64,000 nucleotides of DNA, taken from NCBI RefSeq assembly GCF_004798705.1, contig NZ_CP039290.1:1798001-1862000 (forward strand), written 5' to 3'. Positions 15,124 to 24,714 of this stretch are shown here, in pieces (within the stretch, counting starts at the first letter, position 1; every line of letters starts with the position of its first letter). The notes under the pieces were generated by a model that saw only the letters and a program-made list of their open reading frames with translations, did no database searches and was not told the origin of the DNA. This DNA comes from Arthrobacter sp. PAMC25564. GTDB taxonomy: Bacteria; Actinomycetota; Actinomycetes; Actinomycetales; Micrococcaceae. The position numbers and the translations under genes were made by a program.

Positions 15124-16167
15124 ATGACCGCCCGGACTCCGCAGGAACCCAACGAAGTCACCGCGACAGCCCTGGGCCCGTGGCCCGGCGAGGACCCGGT
15201 CGAGGCCACGCGGATCGTCCGCGGCGAACTCGGCAGCCCCCACCTGCCGTTCCTCGCCGAGCTGCCTGACCGCGGTGTCGGCTCGGACGCCCTCGGCCGG
15301 ACCGCGTCCCTGCTCGTGGAGTTGGCCGTGGATGTCCAGCCCTACGGCTGGAGGATCGTGGACCGGCCAGGCAAGGACCTGATGCGGGCCAGATCGGCGC
15401 TCTCCACCGACATCAACATCCTGGCCGACGTGATCGGCGCCGAGGATTCCCCGGCGGCGGACGTCAAGGTCCAGCTCCGGGGCCCGCTCAGCCTCGCTGC
15501 CGGACTGCACCTGCACAACGGGGAACGTGCCCTGATCGACTACGGCGCCCGGCGGGACATCGCCGCCTCCCTGGCCGCCGGCGTCGACGGTTATTTGTCC
15601 CGGGTCGCCACCGCCGCCCCCGGGGCCCGGATCGTGGTGCAGATCGATGAACCGGAGATCGCGTCTGTGCTGGGCGGGACCATTCCGACGTCCAGCGGCT
15701 ACCGGACCCTGCGTTCCGTTCCCGGCCAGGAAATCACCGAATCCTGGCAGCTGGTCATCGACGCACTGCGGGCTGCCGGTGCCGTCGAAATCGTGGTGTC
15801 GGTCCCGGAAGTCGAGGCGCCGTTTGACCGGATCCTTGCCGCGGGCGCGGACGGGATCGCCGTGCCGCTTCGGGGACTCACCTCCCGCCAGTGGGAACAG
15901 CTCGCGGGGGCGGTCGAGGCCGGGAAACGCCTCTGGGCCGGTGCGCTGGACGTGGCCGATCCGGCCGCGAGGCTGCCGAAGGTCAGCGACGTCGTGGAGG
16001 ACGTGTGGCGGCCGTGGCGGCAGCTGGGCCTTCCGGCAGCCACGCTGGGCGCGCTGCGGATCACCCCTTCGGACGGGCTGGCGGGGCACTCGCCGTCGTC
16101 CGCGACGGCGGTGCTGACCCGACTGACCCAGATCGCCGACGGGCTCAACCAGCGGGCCCTCGGCTAG
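15124..16167 (+). CDS. MetE-like (cobalamin-independent methionine synthase family) protein
   Basis: A 347-residue protein with the TIM-barrel fold of the UROD/MetE superfamily but less than half the length of a true MetE. Segments such as QLRGPLSLAAGLHLHNGERAL and RIVVQIDEPEIASVLGGTIP fit the C-terminal MetE-like family. The Zn-binding His/Cys residues of real methionine synthase are not evident. In actinobacteria this gene typically lies between mnmA and ligA; here it is separated from mnmA by 14 kb. It follows the chorismate mutase stop by 2 bases. The reaction is unknown. Confidence 0.8.
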   Translation: MTARTPQEPNEVTATALGPWPGEDPVEATRIVRGELGSPHLPFLAELPDRGVGSDALGRTASLLVELAVDVQPYGWRIVDRPGKDLMRARSALSTDINILADVIGAEDSPAADVKVQLRGPLSLAAGLHLHNGERALIDYGARRDIAASLAAGVDGYLSRVATAAPGARIVVQIDEPEIASVLGGTIPTSSGYRTLRSVPGQEITESWQLVIDALRAAGAVEIVVSVPEVEAPFDRILAAGADGIAVPLRGLTSRQWEQLAGAVEAGKRLWAGALDVADPAARLPKVSDVVEDVWRPWRQLGLPAATLGALRITPSDGLAGHSPSSATAVLTRLTQIADGLNQRALG

Positions 16168-16177
16168 CGAGGGCCCG
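16153..16177. terminator. Hairpin overlapping the MetE-like stop codon
   Basis: CGGGCCCTCG (16153-16162) pairs perfectly with CGAGGGCCCG (16168-16177); the loop GCTAG contains the stop codon. It sits between convergent genes and may serve both. Confidence 0.6.
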
Positions 16178-16195
16178 GCGGGGGAACCCGAGCCG

Positions 16196-16909
16196 TCAGA
16201 CCCGGCTTTCCCAACGGTCCGGACGCGCGCCCCCGGGGAGGAATCCCGGGGTCGTGATCCCGCCGGGGTAGGGTTCCAGCCGGTAGTCGAAATGCCCCGC
16301 GTACACCAGCATCAGGCCGATCTGGGGCTGGATCACCTTGACCTGGATGCGGTGCTTTCCGTGCTCTCCCTCGGCCGGGTCCCACCACTGTTCGGCGTAG
16401 GCCTTGGCATCGAGGGCCTCCGGCAGCGGCACCCGCAGCGGCCCCAGGAACAGCCGGGACGCTTCGGACACGCCCCGCAGCCGGCCTTCGGCGGTGACGC
16501 TGAGGTTGAGGTCCGTGACGAGCCGGCGGTACCGGCCGACGTAGTCCACGAGCCCGGCCCGGCTGCCCGAGGCATCGAAGCTCGTGGTGTCATGGAACAG
16601 CCGCGTCCTGCCCGGAAAGAAGATTTCACGTCGGGCCGTCAGGCTGGACCGGCCGAACGGATCCAGGTGCGCATGGTTCTCGATCCGGAACGGAACGTCC
16701 TCGCCGTATTCGGGGAAGAACGCCTGCTCGCCGGTGGTGGCCAGCAGCAGCGGACGCAGCCAGGGCTGCCGGCAGCCGACGACGTCGAACACTCCCTCGC
16801 CGACGCCGTAGTGGCCGGACCCGGGCGCGAGCGAGAAGTAGTCCTGGAGTTCCGGCTGCAGCCGGGCGAAGTCAGCGCCAAGGGCGAGTTCGTAGATCGG
16901 GGTGTGCAC
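16196..16909 (-). CDS. DUF4166 domain-containing protein
   Basis: A 237-residue protein fitting DUF4166 (the domain also found at the C-terminus of Bacillus YndJ); function unknown. Visible segments include HYGVGEGVFDVVG, the central FFPGRTRLFHDTTSF, and the repeated hydrophobic strands GLMLVYAGHFDYRLEP. The GTG start at 16909 follows AGGAGG with a 5-base spacer, which decides it over longer frames that would run through the mtrA promoter. No signal peptide or membrane segment. It is divergent from mtrA with a 136-base gap. Confidence 0.78.
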   Translation of the reverse strand: MHTPIYELALGADFARLQPELQDYFSLAPGSGHYGVGEGVFDVVGCRQPWLRPLLLATTGEQAFFPEYGEDVPFRIENHAHLDPFGRSSLTARREIFFPGRTRLFHDTTSFDASGSRAGLVDYVGRYRRLVTDLNLSVTAEGRLRGVSEASRLFLGPLRVPLPEALDAKAYAEQWWDPAEGEHGKHRIQVKVIQPQIGLMLVYAGHFDYRLEPYPGGITTPGFLPGGARPDRWESRV

Positions 16910-17045
16910 GGGATCCTCCTGGGGGCCCGGCCGGGTGCCGGGCATGTCCCCAGCATGCAGTACCGGGCACCGGATGTTCCAGCCTGCGCCATGCCGAGGA
17001 ACCGGCCAATACGACAAAGCCATTTCTATAAGGGAATATATAACT

Positions 17046-17720
17046 ATGAAGGCACGCATTCTGGTAGTGGACGATGACGAGGCGCTGGCCGAGATGATCG
17101 GTATTGTGCTGCGGAACGACGGATTTGAACCCGTCTTCTGCGCCGACGGCGGGCAGGCGCTGGACGTCTTCCGTTCCTCGAAACCGGACCTCGTGCTGCT
17201 CGACCTGATGCTTCCGGGCATCGACGGCATCGAGGTGTGCCGCCAGATCCGCGCCGAATCCGATGTTCCGATTGTGATGCTGACCGCCAAGGCGGATACC
17301 TCGGACGTGGTCCGCGGGCTCGAGTCCGGCGCCGACGACTATGTCCCCAAACCCTTCAAGCCCGCCGAGCTCGTGGCCCGTGTCAGGGCGCGGCTCCGGC
17401 CCGGCGACCAGAAAGCGCCGGAGACCCTCCGGATCGCGGACGTCACCATCGACGTCGCCGGCCACCTGGTCAGCCGGGGGAGCGACCGGATCTCGCTGAC
17501 CCCGCTGGAATTCGACCTGCTCGTCGCGCTGGCCCGCAAGCCGTGGCAGGTCTTCACCCGGGAGCTTCTCCTGGAGCAGGTCTGGGGGTACCGGCATGCC
17601 GCCGACACGCGGCTGGTCAACGTCCATGTCCAGCGGCTGCGGTCAAAGATCGAACGTGACCCGGAAGCCCCCGAAGTAGTACTGACGGTCCGTGGTGTCG
17701 GCTACAAAGCAGGGGCCTGA
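17046..17720 (+). CDS. mtrA: Two-component response regulator MtrA
   Basis: A 224-residue OmpR-family regulator of cell division and envelope genes in actinobacteria. The receiver domain (residues 3-115) has the acidic pair DDD at 9-11, phosphoacceptor Asp53 in LLDLMLPGIDG, and Lys in YVPKPFKP. The winged-helix output domain (about 130-222) has TPLEFDLLVALA and RLVNVHVQRLRSKIE. The upstream gap is AT-rich. The kinase gene mtrB overlaps its end by 29 bases and lpqB follows, the conserved mtrAB-lpqB arrangement. Confidence 0.96.
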   Translation: MKARILVVDDDEALAEMIGIVLRNDGFEPVFCADGGQALDVFRSSKPDLVLLDLMLPGIDGIEVCRQIRAESDVPIVMLTAKADTSDVVRGLESGADDYVPKPFKPAELVARVRARLRPGDQKAPETLRIADVTIDVAGHLVSRGSDRISLTPLEFDLLVALARKPWQVFTRELLLEQVWGYRHAADTRLVNVHVQRLRSKIERDPEAPEVVLTVRGVGYKAGA

Positions 17721-19605
17721 GCCGACGGACGGCAACCCCGGAGCCACTCCCGTGAACGTCGCCCCTGCACCTCCTGACGGCCCGGTATCCTGGTGGCGGA
17801 GGCTGCGCTTCCGCAGCCGGATCTGGATGCGGCGCGGGTGGATTGTTGGCGTGCGCGTGGCCCGGCTGGTGCGTACGGGCGCCGTCCGGTTGCTGCCGGG
17901 CATCCGGTACCTCGGGCGCGCCATCCACCGGCGGTGGCGGCGGTCCCTGCAGTTCCGGACTGTTCTGACCACCCTCATGCTCGCCATCGGTTCCTTCGCC
18001 GTGGTGGGCGCCTATCTGTCCAACCAGATCGCCAATAACCTCTTCCAGGAGCGGCTCGCCCAGGCCGAATCTGAGACCCGTTACAACGTCAAACAGGTCC
18101 AGGAGACGTTCGACGGCGCCCAGGTCACCGACCAGTCCAGCGTCATCACCCTGGTCTATGACACCCTGAATGCCGTCGAAGGCCGCGGCTCCGTGATCCA
18201 GCGGCGCTACGTCTTCGAGGCGATGCCGGAACAGACCAAGCCCCGCAACCGGTGGGTCGAATCGCGGGCCTCGGACCAGCTGACCATCAGCGTGATTCCG
18301 CCGGACCTGCGCAAGGCCGTGCAGGATTCGGGAAAGGACCAGTTCTGGGCCTCCACCCAGTTCCCGGTGGGAACCGAGGACCGGCCCGGGATCGCCGTCG
18401 GCAACAAGGTCACCTTCAACGGCACGGTCTACGAGCTCTACCTGATCTATGACCTCAACACGGCGCAGAAGACACTCAACGAGATCCAAAACGTTCTCCT
18501 CGCTGGCGCCGCGGTGCTGGCGCTGATGATCGGCGCCGTGGCCTGGTACGTTACCCGCAACGTCGTGAGCCCGGTCAGCCATGCCGCACTGGTCTCGGAA
18601 AAGCTTGCCGCCGGCCAACTGCAGGAGCGCATGGTGGTCAAGGGCGAAGACGAGGTGGCCAGGCTCGGCGCCTCGTTCAACCACATGGCCGCGAGCCTCC
18701 AGGAGCAGATCACGCAGCTTGCCACCCTCTCGCAGATGCAACAGCGCTTCGTCTCCGACGTCTCCCATGAGCTCCGCACACCGCTCACAACGGTGCGGAT
18801 GGCGGCGGAAGTGCTCTACGACGCCCGGGAGGATTTCGACCCCATCAACAAGCGCTCCGCGGAACTGCTGTACCACCAGGTGGAGCGGTTCCAGTCGCTG
18901 CTGGCCGACCTGCTGGAAATTTCCCGCTTCGACGCGGGCGCCGCCATCCTCGACGCCGAGCCCACGGACATCGTCCAGCTCATCTCCCATGTGATGGAGG
19001 GCGTCGGTCCCGTCGCGGCGGAGTACGGCTCGGAAATCACCTTCAACGCCCCCGCAGGCAGCGTCATCGTGGAGATGGACGATCGGCGGATCGACCGCAT
19101 CCTGCGCAACCTGGTCCTGAATGCCCTGGAACACGGCGAAGGCCGCCCGGTGAACATTTCCGTGGCCGCCAATGACACTGCCGTGGCGGTCGCCGTCCGG
19201 GACCACGGCATCGGCATGACCCACGCGGAGGCGGCCCGCGTCTTCGACCGCTTCTGGCGCGCCGACCCCGCCCGGGCGCGGACGACGGGCGGCAGCGGCC
19301 TCGGACTGTCCATCGCCGCGGAGGACACCAAACTCCACAACGGTTGGCTGCAGGCCTGGGGCAAGAAGGGAAGAGGTTCCAACTTCCGGCTGACCCTTCC
19401 ATTGCACCAGGGCGCGGTCATCACCAAGTCACCGCTCCAGCTGGAGCCGGCCGACGTCGGACTCCCCGGTGCCGGACGCGATCGGACCATGCTGCTGCTG
19501 GACCAGTCACCCGCCCCGGCTGCCGTGAGCAACTCGGCTGCAGCCGCCGGAACAGAGGCCGCCGGAACAGAAACTCGCGGAAGCGGAAAGAAGGACGGGT
19601 CATGA
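17692..19605 (+). CDS. mtrB: Sensor histidine kinase MtrB
   Basis: A 637-residue membrane kinase, the partner of MtrA. The N-terminus is cytoplasmic and basic; the first membrane segment is near residues 90-110 ([18 protein letters not shown]), then an extracytoplasmic domain of about 160 residues, a second segment near 270-290, HAMP, the dimerisation helix with His359 in [12 protein letters not shown], and the ATPase domain with N box, DHGIGM and GGSGLGLSI. The C-terminus is an Ala-rich tail. The GTG at 17692 is inside mtrA; a GTG at 17752 is an alternative start. Its stop overlaps lpqB (ATGA). Confidence 0.95.
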   Translation: MVSATKQGPEPTDGNPGATPVNVAPAPPDGPVSWWRRLRFRSRIWMRRGWIVGVRVARLVRTGAVRLLPGIRYLGRAIHRRWRRSLQFRTVLTTLMLAIGSFAVVGAYLSNQIANNLFQERLAQAESETRYNVKQVQETFDGAQVTDQSSVITLVYDTLNAVEGRGSVIQRRYVFEAMPEQTKPRNRWVESRASDQLTISVIPPDLRKAVQDSGKDQFWASTQFPVGTEDRPGIAVGNKVTFNGTVYELYLIYDLNTAQKTLNEIQNVLLAGAAVLALMIGAVAWYVTRNVVSPVSHAALVSEKLAAGQLQERMVVKGEDEVARLGASFNHMAASLQEQITQLATLSQMQQRFVSDVSHELRTPLTTVRMAAEVLYDAREDFDPINKRSAELLYHQVERFQSLLADLLEISRFDAGAAILDAEPTDIVQLISHVMEGVGPVAAEYGSEITFNAPAGSVIVEMDDRRIDRILRNLVLNALEHGEGRPVNISVAANDTAVAVAVRDHGIGMTHAEAARVFDRFWRADPARARTTGGSGLGLSIAAEDTKLHNGWLQAWGKKGRGSNFRLTLPLHQGAVITKSPLQLEPADVGLPGAGRDRTMLLLDQSPAPAAVSNSAAAAGTEAAGTETRGSGKKDGS

Positions 19606-21320
19606 GCAGCGCCTCAAGTAAGCTCACGCGCGCCGCCGCGGCTGTGCTCGCACTGGTCCTGATCCTCCTGGCCGCGTGCGCGCAGATCCCCCGATCGGGC
19701 CCTGTCGGCAAGAGCACGGACGAGAGCGCCGGCAACCCCAATGCCCCGGTTTTCTTCCCGGCCGCCCCGCGTGAAGGGGCCGGACCGGAGTCGGTGATCG
19801 AAGACTTCTACAGCGCCGGCAGCGGCTACGAGGACGATTACGCCGTGGCACGGCAGTACCTCACACAGGCATCGTCCGTCACCTGGAAGCCGGACCAGCG
19901 CACGCTGGTGTTCCGGTCTGCCAGGGTGGTGCCCACCGGCGTCGAGAACGCATTCAACTATGAACTCGACCTGGCCTACTCCGTCGATGCGGACGGGGTT
20001 GCCACCCAACTGCCCGAGGGTACGAAGGAAGACGTCCCGGCCACGCTGACGCAGGTGGACGGCCAGTGGAGGATCGCCGCGATCCCGGACGGCACGGCCA
20101 TCCCGGAGGAGACCTTCAAGGTCATCTACGGCGCCTATCCGATTTACTTCTATGACCCCAGCTTCACCTACGCCGTTCCGGATGTCCGGTGGTTCATCAA
20201 GAAGAAGACCGTCAAGGCCATGACGAGCGCCCTCCTCGGCGGCCCCGCCCCCTACCTCAAGGGCGCCGTCGTCAGTGCCTTCCCCTCCGGCATCAAACTG
20301 GCCCGCGAATCGGTGCCGGTGGTTTCCGGGGCCGCCCAGGTGGACCTCACTGCCAAGGACCTTGTCGAGGCCTCCAACGAGGACAGGCTGAGGATGCAGA
20401 CCCAGCTGGCCCTGACGTTCCGCAGCCAGCCCGATGTCATCAACGTCGAGCTCCGGGCCAACCAGGACCTGGTGCGCGTCGAAGACAACGGCTCGGTCCT
20501 GCCTCCGGTCCGGAACAAGACCGTCCCGGCGCACCAGATCGCCGTGAGCAACAATGACCTGGTCCGGTACGAGAACAACCGGCTCTCGCCACTGCCCGAC
20601 ATCGCGTCCGTCGCCGCGCTCACGCCCCGTGCCCCGGCAGAATCGCCGGTCTCACAATCCGCGGCTTTCCTCAATGCCGCCCGCAACACCCTGTACTCGG
20701 TCGTGCCCGGCCAGCCTGCCAGGGCACTCTCGACGCGGGCCACCCTGTCCCGTCCCTCCTTCGACCGGTATGACTGGGTCTGGGCGGCCGGGCCGGGGGC
20801 CAACGGGGCCAGCGAGGTCCTTGCCGACCGGCCCGTCGGCGTGGCCCAGGGTTCCGCCGTGCCCGCCGTGACCCTGACCCCGGGCTGGCTCGCCGGACGG
20901 AGCGTCAAGGAGTTCAGGATCTCCCGTGAGGGTGCGCGGGCCCTCGTGATTTCGGAACTGAACGGCAAGACCCTGGTCCAGGTCACCGGGATCATCCGGA
21001 CGGCCGACGGCACCCCGCGGGACCTCACCGCGCCGACGACCCTCCTGACGGTGCGGGACCCGGACCAGGGCGTGTGGGTCGACGACACCACGGTTGCCGT
21101 CATGAAGGGCTCCGCGAGCGAAAACGTGACCCCCGAGCTGCTGTCCCTCGCCGCTGCGCAGCCTCAGCTGCTGGCACCGTGGCCGGGGCTCACCGCCCTC
21201 ACCGCGGGCAACGGCACGGAAGAAATCTTCGGTCAGTCCGCGGAAGGGATCTTCCAGCGGCTGGGCAACGGCTGGTCGCCCCAGCTCAAAGGCGCCCTGG
21301 ACCCGTCCTTCCCCGGCTGA
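19602..21320 (+). CDS. lpqB: Lipoprotein LpqB
   Basis: A 572-residue secreted lipoprotein that modulates MtrB signalling in actinobacteria. The signal peptide ends in LLAAC with lipidated Cys26. The N-terminal part (about residues 45-190) is the LpqB N-domain, with [26 protein letters not shown]; a GerMN-like domain follows ([21 protein letters not shown]), then a beta-propeller-like C-terminal half. The ATG at 19602 overlaps the mtrB stop by 4 bases, so translation is coupled. Confidence 0.94.
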   Translation: MSSASSKLTRAAAAVLALVLILLAACAQIPRSGPVGKSTDESAGNPNAPVFFPAAPREGAGPESVIEDFYSAGSGYEDDYAVARQYLTQASSVTWKPDQRTLVFRSARVVPTGVENAFNYELDLAYSVDADGVATQLPEGTKEDVPATLTQVDGQWRIAAIPDGTAIPEETFKVIYGAYPIYFYDPSFTYAVPDVRWFIKKKTVKAMTSALLGGPAPYLKGAVVSAFPSGIKLARESVPVVSGAAQVDLTAKDLVEASNEDRLRMQTQLALTFRSQPDVINVELRANQDLVRVEDNGSVLPPVRNKTVPAHQIAVSNNDLVRYENNRLSPLPDIASVAALTPRAPAESPVSQSAAFLNAARNTLYSVVPGQPARALSTRATLSRPSFDRYDWVWAAGPGANGASEVLADRPVGVAQGSAVPAVTLTPGWLAGRSVKEFRISREGARALVISELNGKTLVQVTGIIRTADGTPRDLTAPTTLLTVRDPDQGVWVDDTTVAVMKGSASENVTPELLSLAAAQPQLLAPWPGLTALTAGNGTEEIFGQSAEGIFQRLGNGWSPQLKGALDPSFPG

Positions 21321-21421
21321 TCCCGCTTCCGGCAGCGGGCTGCCTGCGCGGGGATGGCGGGCTGTCCACATAGCGGGAGCGGCGGCTTCCGCGGTGGCCG
21401 CCGACACGCAAGGCTTGCAGC

Positions 21422-22477
21422 ATGACCCGATCGCGGCCCTGCCCCAAGGAACGCGCCAGCAAGGACGGCGACGACGGAGGATCCCGCCGGCGTCTGCCTC
21501 CGGCCAGGGCCGTGGACCCGGACCTGGCCCCGGCGGCGCCGACGGCGGCCAGGCACCGGGGCGGCTACACCCGTCCGCTGCCCAGACTGGCGGACCGGAC
21601 CGCTGCGGCCGGGACGGAGCTGATGGCGCTGGCGGCCCCGGTGGAGTGCGTCTGCTGCGGCGCCGAGGACGCGGCCCTTTGCGGCGCGTGCGGGCGGCAG
21701 GTCCGCCTGCTGACGCTGAACCCCTTCCGGGCCGAGGGCCAGGCGCCGTCCCTGATGGACATGGACGGCACCGTGATCCTTCCGGTGGTGGCTGCCGGTG
21801 CCTACCGCGCGGAGCTGGCGCAGGCCGTGCTGGCCTTCAAGAACCACGGCCAGGGCCGGCTCGGGGACGTGCTGGCGAGGGGCCTGGCGCGCGCCCTCAG
21901 CGCCGCGGTGGGGGACGGGCAGGGTCTCTGCCTGGTTCCCGTGCCCACCAGCAACGGAGCCTTCCGGCGGAGGGGATTCAGCCCGGTCCATCTCCTGCTC
22001 ACGAGGCTCAGCCGCCGGGATCTTGCCGGCCTTACCATCATCGATGCACTGCGGACAGCCGGTCACGCCACCCGGGCCCCGGAGCCTGCGGGAGCAGCAC
22101 TCAGCGGCCGTCTGCTGGCCCTGATGCCAGGTTCCCGGGCGGCGCCCGGGGGACCGGGAACTCCGCGCGGCGGCCAGAAGGGGCTGGGCAGGGGGGACCG
22201 GGCGAAGCGCGTGCGGGGATCGATGCGGGCCAGGGGCGGACTCCGTGCCCCGGACATCAGGGGACGTCCGTGCATCATCGTCGACGACGTGCTGACCACC
22301 GGGGCGACGCTGGCCGAGGCCGCCCGTGCGCTGCGCGAAGCAGGCGGGCAGGTCCGGGGCGCCGTCGTCCTCGCCGCGACACGCCCGCCGGTCGTCTCCG
22401 CTTCCGGTCCCCCTGACCGCATGGCGGCGGGGAAGGCACGCGTCAAGCAAAAAAATAAACCGGAAAAGGATGAATAA
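21422..22477 (+). CDS. ComF-family phosphoribosyltransferase-like protein
   Basis: A 351-residue ComF/GntX-like protein. A zinc-finger-like region CVCCGAEDAALCGACG lies near residues 76-91; the C-terminal phosphoribosyltransferase domain has VPVPTSNGAFRRRGFSP and the PRPP-binding loop CIIVDDVLTTGATLAEA. ComF proteins are linked to DNA uptake in naturally competent bacteria, but the actinobacterial homologue beside lpqB and hpf has no defined role. The N-terminal 65 residues are a disordered Arg/Ala/Pro-rich extension, and an insert of about 50 Gly/Arg-rich residues precedes the PRPP loop. Confidence 0.85.
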   Translation: MTRSRPCPKERASKDGDDGGSRRRLPPARAVDPDLAPAAPTAARHRGGYTRPLPRLADRTAAAGTELMALAAPVECVCCGAEDAALCGACGRQVRLLTLNPFRAEGQAPSLMDMDGTVILPVVAAGAYRAELAQAVLAFKNHGQGRLGDVLARGLARALSAAVGDGQGLCLVPVPTSNGAFRRRGFSPVHLLLTRLSRRDLAGLTIIDALRTAGHATRAPEPAGAALSGRLLALMPGSRAAPGGPGTPRGGQKGLGRGDRAKRVRGSMRARGGLRAPDIRGRPCIIVDDVLTTGATLAEAARALREAGGQVRGAVVLAATRPPVVSASGPPDRMAAGKARVKQKNKPEKDE

Positions 22478-22620
22478 CAGGAGGCTATGAACTAACGTCG
22501 AAGATGGGTACCAAGAACAGATGTACCTGTCGATGGCGGCTCGGAAAGGGGCTCGACTGCCAGTCAGATCGGCCCCGGGAAGTGCCCCCGTCGTGTCACC
22601 GAAGTCATTTGGAGGGCACC

Positions 22621-23346
22621 ATGGAGTTCATGATCAGCGGACGTAATTTGACGGTCTCAGACCGCTTCCGCGAGTACGCCGACGACAAGATCTCGAAGAT
22701 CGCCTCGCTGGGGGACAAGGTCCAGCGGGTGGACGCGAAGGTCTCCAAGGAGACCAAGGCCCGGCAGGCCGACGAGATGCTCACGGTTGAACTCACTGTC
22801 TTGGGTCGCGGCCCCGTAATCCGGGCCGAAGCCAGCGCCGCCGACAAGTTCGCCGCCTTCGATCTCGCCTACAACAAACTTCTTGAACGCCTGCGCAGGG
22901 CCAAGGACCGCAGCAAGGTCCATCACGGCCGGCACACCCCCAAGTCCGTCACCGAGGCGACGGCAACCCTCGAGCCGGCAAGCCCCACCGAGCCCCTGTA
23001 CGTCGAGGTGGGCCGCGCGGAGGAACCCCAGGCGCCGGCGGCAGAGAAATCCCCCTATGACGTCGAGAACGACATCCCGGCCGGAGACTCGCCGGTATTG
23101 ATCCGCCGCAAGGTTTTTCCGGCCGCGTCCCTGTCGCTGGACGACGCCGTCGACAACATGGAGCTGGTCGGTCACGACTTCTACCTTTTCGTGGACAAGG
23201 ACACCAAAGCACCCTCCGTGGTCTACCGCCGCGAGGGCTGGACCTACGGGGTAATCTCCCTGGACCAGACATGCGAACCGGGGCAGGCTCCGCTGGAAGA
23301 GAAGATCCTCGCCTACCGTTCCGAGGACGCACCTGCCACCACCTAG
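22621..23346 (+). CDS. hpf: Long-form ribosome hibernation promoting factor
   Basis: A 241-residue long HPF (RaiA/YvyD family), which dimerises 70S ribosomes into inactive 100S particles in stationary phase. The N-terminal S30AE domain (residues 1-105) starts MEFMISGRNLTVSDRFREYA; a charged linker (about 110-165) leads to the C-terminal dimerisation domain with VLIRRKVFPAASLSLDDAV and VYRREGWTYGVI. The ATG at 22621 is preceded by GGAGGGCACC; longer in-frame starts lack this. The gene follows comF as in many actinobacteria. Confidence 0.95.
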   Translation: MEFMISGRNLTVSDRFREYADDKISKIASLGDKVQRVDAKVSKETKARQADEMLTVELTVLGRGPVIRAEASAADKFAAFDLAYNKLLERLRRAKDRSKVHHGRHTPKSVTEATATLEPASPTEPLYVEVGRAEEPQAPAAEKSPYDVENDIPAGDSPVLIRRKVFPAASLSLDDAVDNMELVGHDFYLFVDKDTKAPSVVYRREGWTYGVISLDQTCEPGQAPLEEKILAYRSEDAPATT

Positions 23347-23379
23347 GCCGGTGGAGGCTCTTCCGACGAAGGAACTGAC

Positions 23380-24630
23380 ATGCACGCATCGCTGAGCCTC
23401 AACCAGGCACGGCGGATCGCATTGGCAGCCCAGGGATTGGACAAGGTACGGCCCGCCGGACCCGTGAGCGCACGGGCGGTGGGCCGTACGTTTGCCCGGC
23501 TGCATCTGGTCCAGATCGACTCCGTCAATGTGCTTTCCAGGAGCCACTACCTGCCGTTCTTCTCCCGGCTGGGAAACTACGACCGCAGCATCCTGCACCG
23601 GATGGCAGCGACCCATCCGCGCCGGATGATGGAGTACTGGGCGCACGAGGCCAGCTTCATCCGGCCGGACCATTTCCAGGACCTCGTGCTGTGGCAGAAC
23701 CGGAAATGGGTCGGCGCTTCCGCGATGGACCCCGCGCTGCGGGACGCCGTCACCGCCGGGGTGCTGGACGCCCTCGCAGCCGGCAGGCCGATGACGGCCG
23801 CGGAACTGACGGCCGCGCTGGGACATGTGGAGAACCGGCAGCGGGCCAGCTGGGGCTGGAACTGGAACGCCGTCAAGCGGGTCCTGGAACACCTCTTCGA
23901 GGAAGGGCTCGTCTCCGCGGACTCCCGGACCGGATCCTTCGAACGCCGCTACACCCTGACCGCCAGGGTCCTGCCCGGAAGGCTGCTCCCCGGCACGGCC
24001 CTGGCGCTGGACGGCGTGGAGCCGGATCCGGCTGCGGCCATGGACCGGCTGATTGACGCCGCCGCGCAGGCCCACGGGATCGGGACCGTGCGCTGCTTCG
24101 CGGACTACTTCCGAACACCGCTGCGGGCAGCCGCCGTATCTGTGGAACGACTCGTCGCGGCCGGCAGGCTCCAGCCGGTCACAGTTCCAGGCTGGAACAA
24201 GCCGCTGTACCGGCACATCGGGGCGAAGCTCCCGCGCACGGCCACCGGGCGGGCACTGCTGAGCCCCTTCGACTCCCTGGTCTTTGAACGCCGGCGGCTC
24301 GAGGACCTGTTCGGGTTCCACTACCGGATCGAGATCTACACCCCGGAACCGAAGCGCCGCTTCGGATACTACGTGCTGCCGTTCCTGCTGCGGGACGGGA
24401 TCGTTGCCAGGGTGGACCTCAAGGCCGACCGTGCCGGCGGACGCCTGCTGGCCAGGGCCGCCCATGCCGAGCCCGGCGCGCCGGCCGACACCGCCGTCGA
24501 ACTCGCCGCGGAACTGCAGCTCATGGCAGAGTGGCTGGAACTGGACGGGGTTGTTGTCTGCCCGGCGGGGGACCTGGCGGAGGCGCTCGCGGAGGCCGTC
24601 TCCGGGGCTAAGGCGGCGTATCCGCTCTGA
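23380..24630 (+). CDS. YcaQ/AlkZ-like winged-helix DNA glycosylase
   Basis: A 416-residue HTH_42 (YcaQ/AlkX) family protein. Family members unhook DNA interstrand crosslinks or excise bulky alkylated bases. The catalytic QxD motif is Gln45-Ile-Asp47 in HLVQIDSVNVLSRSHYLPFF. Further family segments are MMEYWAHEASFI, the winged-helix part WNWNAVKRVLEHLFEEGLV, LLSPFDSLVFERRRLEDLF and FGYYVLPFLLRDGIVARVDLK. QxD is typical of the YcaQ type; QxQ is typical of AlkZ. It lies between hpf and secA. Confidence 0.88.
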   Translation: MHASLSLNQARRIALAAQGLDKVRPAGPVSARAVGRTFARLHLVQIDSVNVLSRSHYLPFFSRLGNYDRSILHRMAATHPRRMMEYWAHEASFIRPDHFQDLVLWQNRKWVGASAMDPALRDAVTAGVLDALAAGRPMTAAELTAALGHVENRQRASWGWNWNAVKRVLEHLFEEGLVSADSRTGSFERRYTLTARVLPGRLLPGTALALDGVEPDPAAAMDRLIDAAAQAHGIGTVRCFADYFRTPLRAAAVSVERLVAAGRLQPVTVPGWNKPLYRHIGAKLPRTATGRALLSPFDSLVFERRRLEDLFGFHYRIEIYTPEPKRRFGYYVLPFLLRDGIVARVDLKADRAGGRLLARAAHAEPGAPADTAVELAAELQLMAEWLELDGVVVCPAGDLAEALAEAVSGAKAAYPL

Positions 24631-24714
24631 GGGAACAGGCGCCACCGGCCCGGTGTCTCTCCCGTAGACTGAACACGCCAGAATTCGGCAGCTTGAGACT
24701 GGGAGCAACTTCAC

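Noticed and set aside
15124..16167. Calling this gene metE
   Set aside because: At 347 residues it lacks the N-terminal half of methionine synthase, and I cannot see the zinc ligands, so only family membership is claimed.
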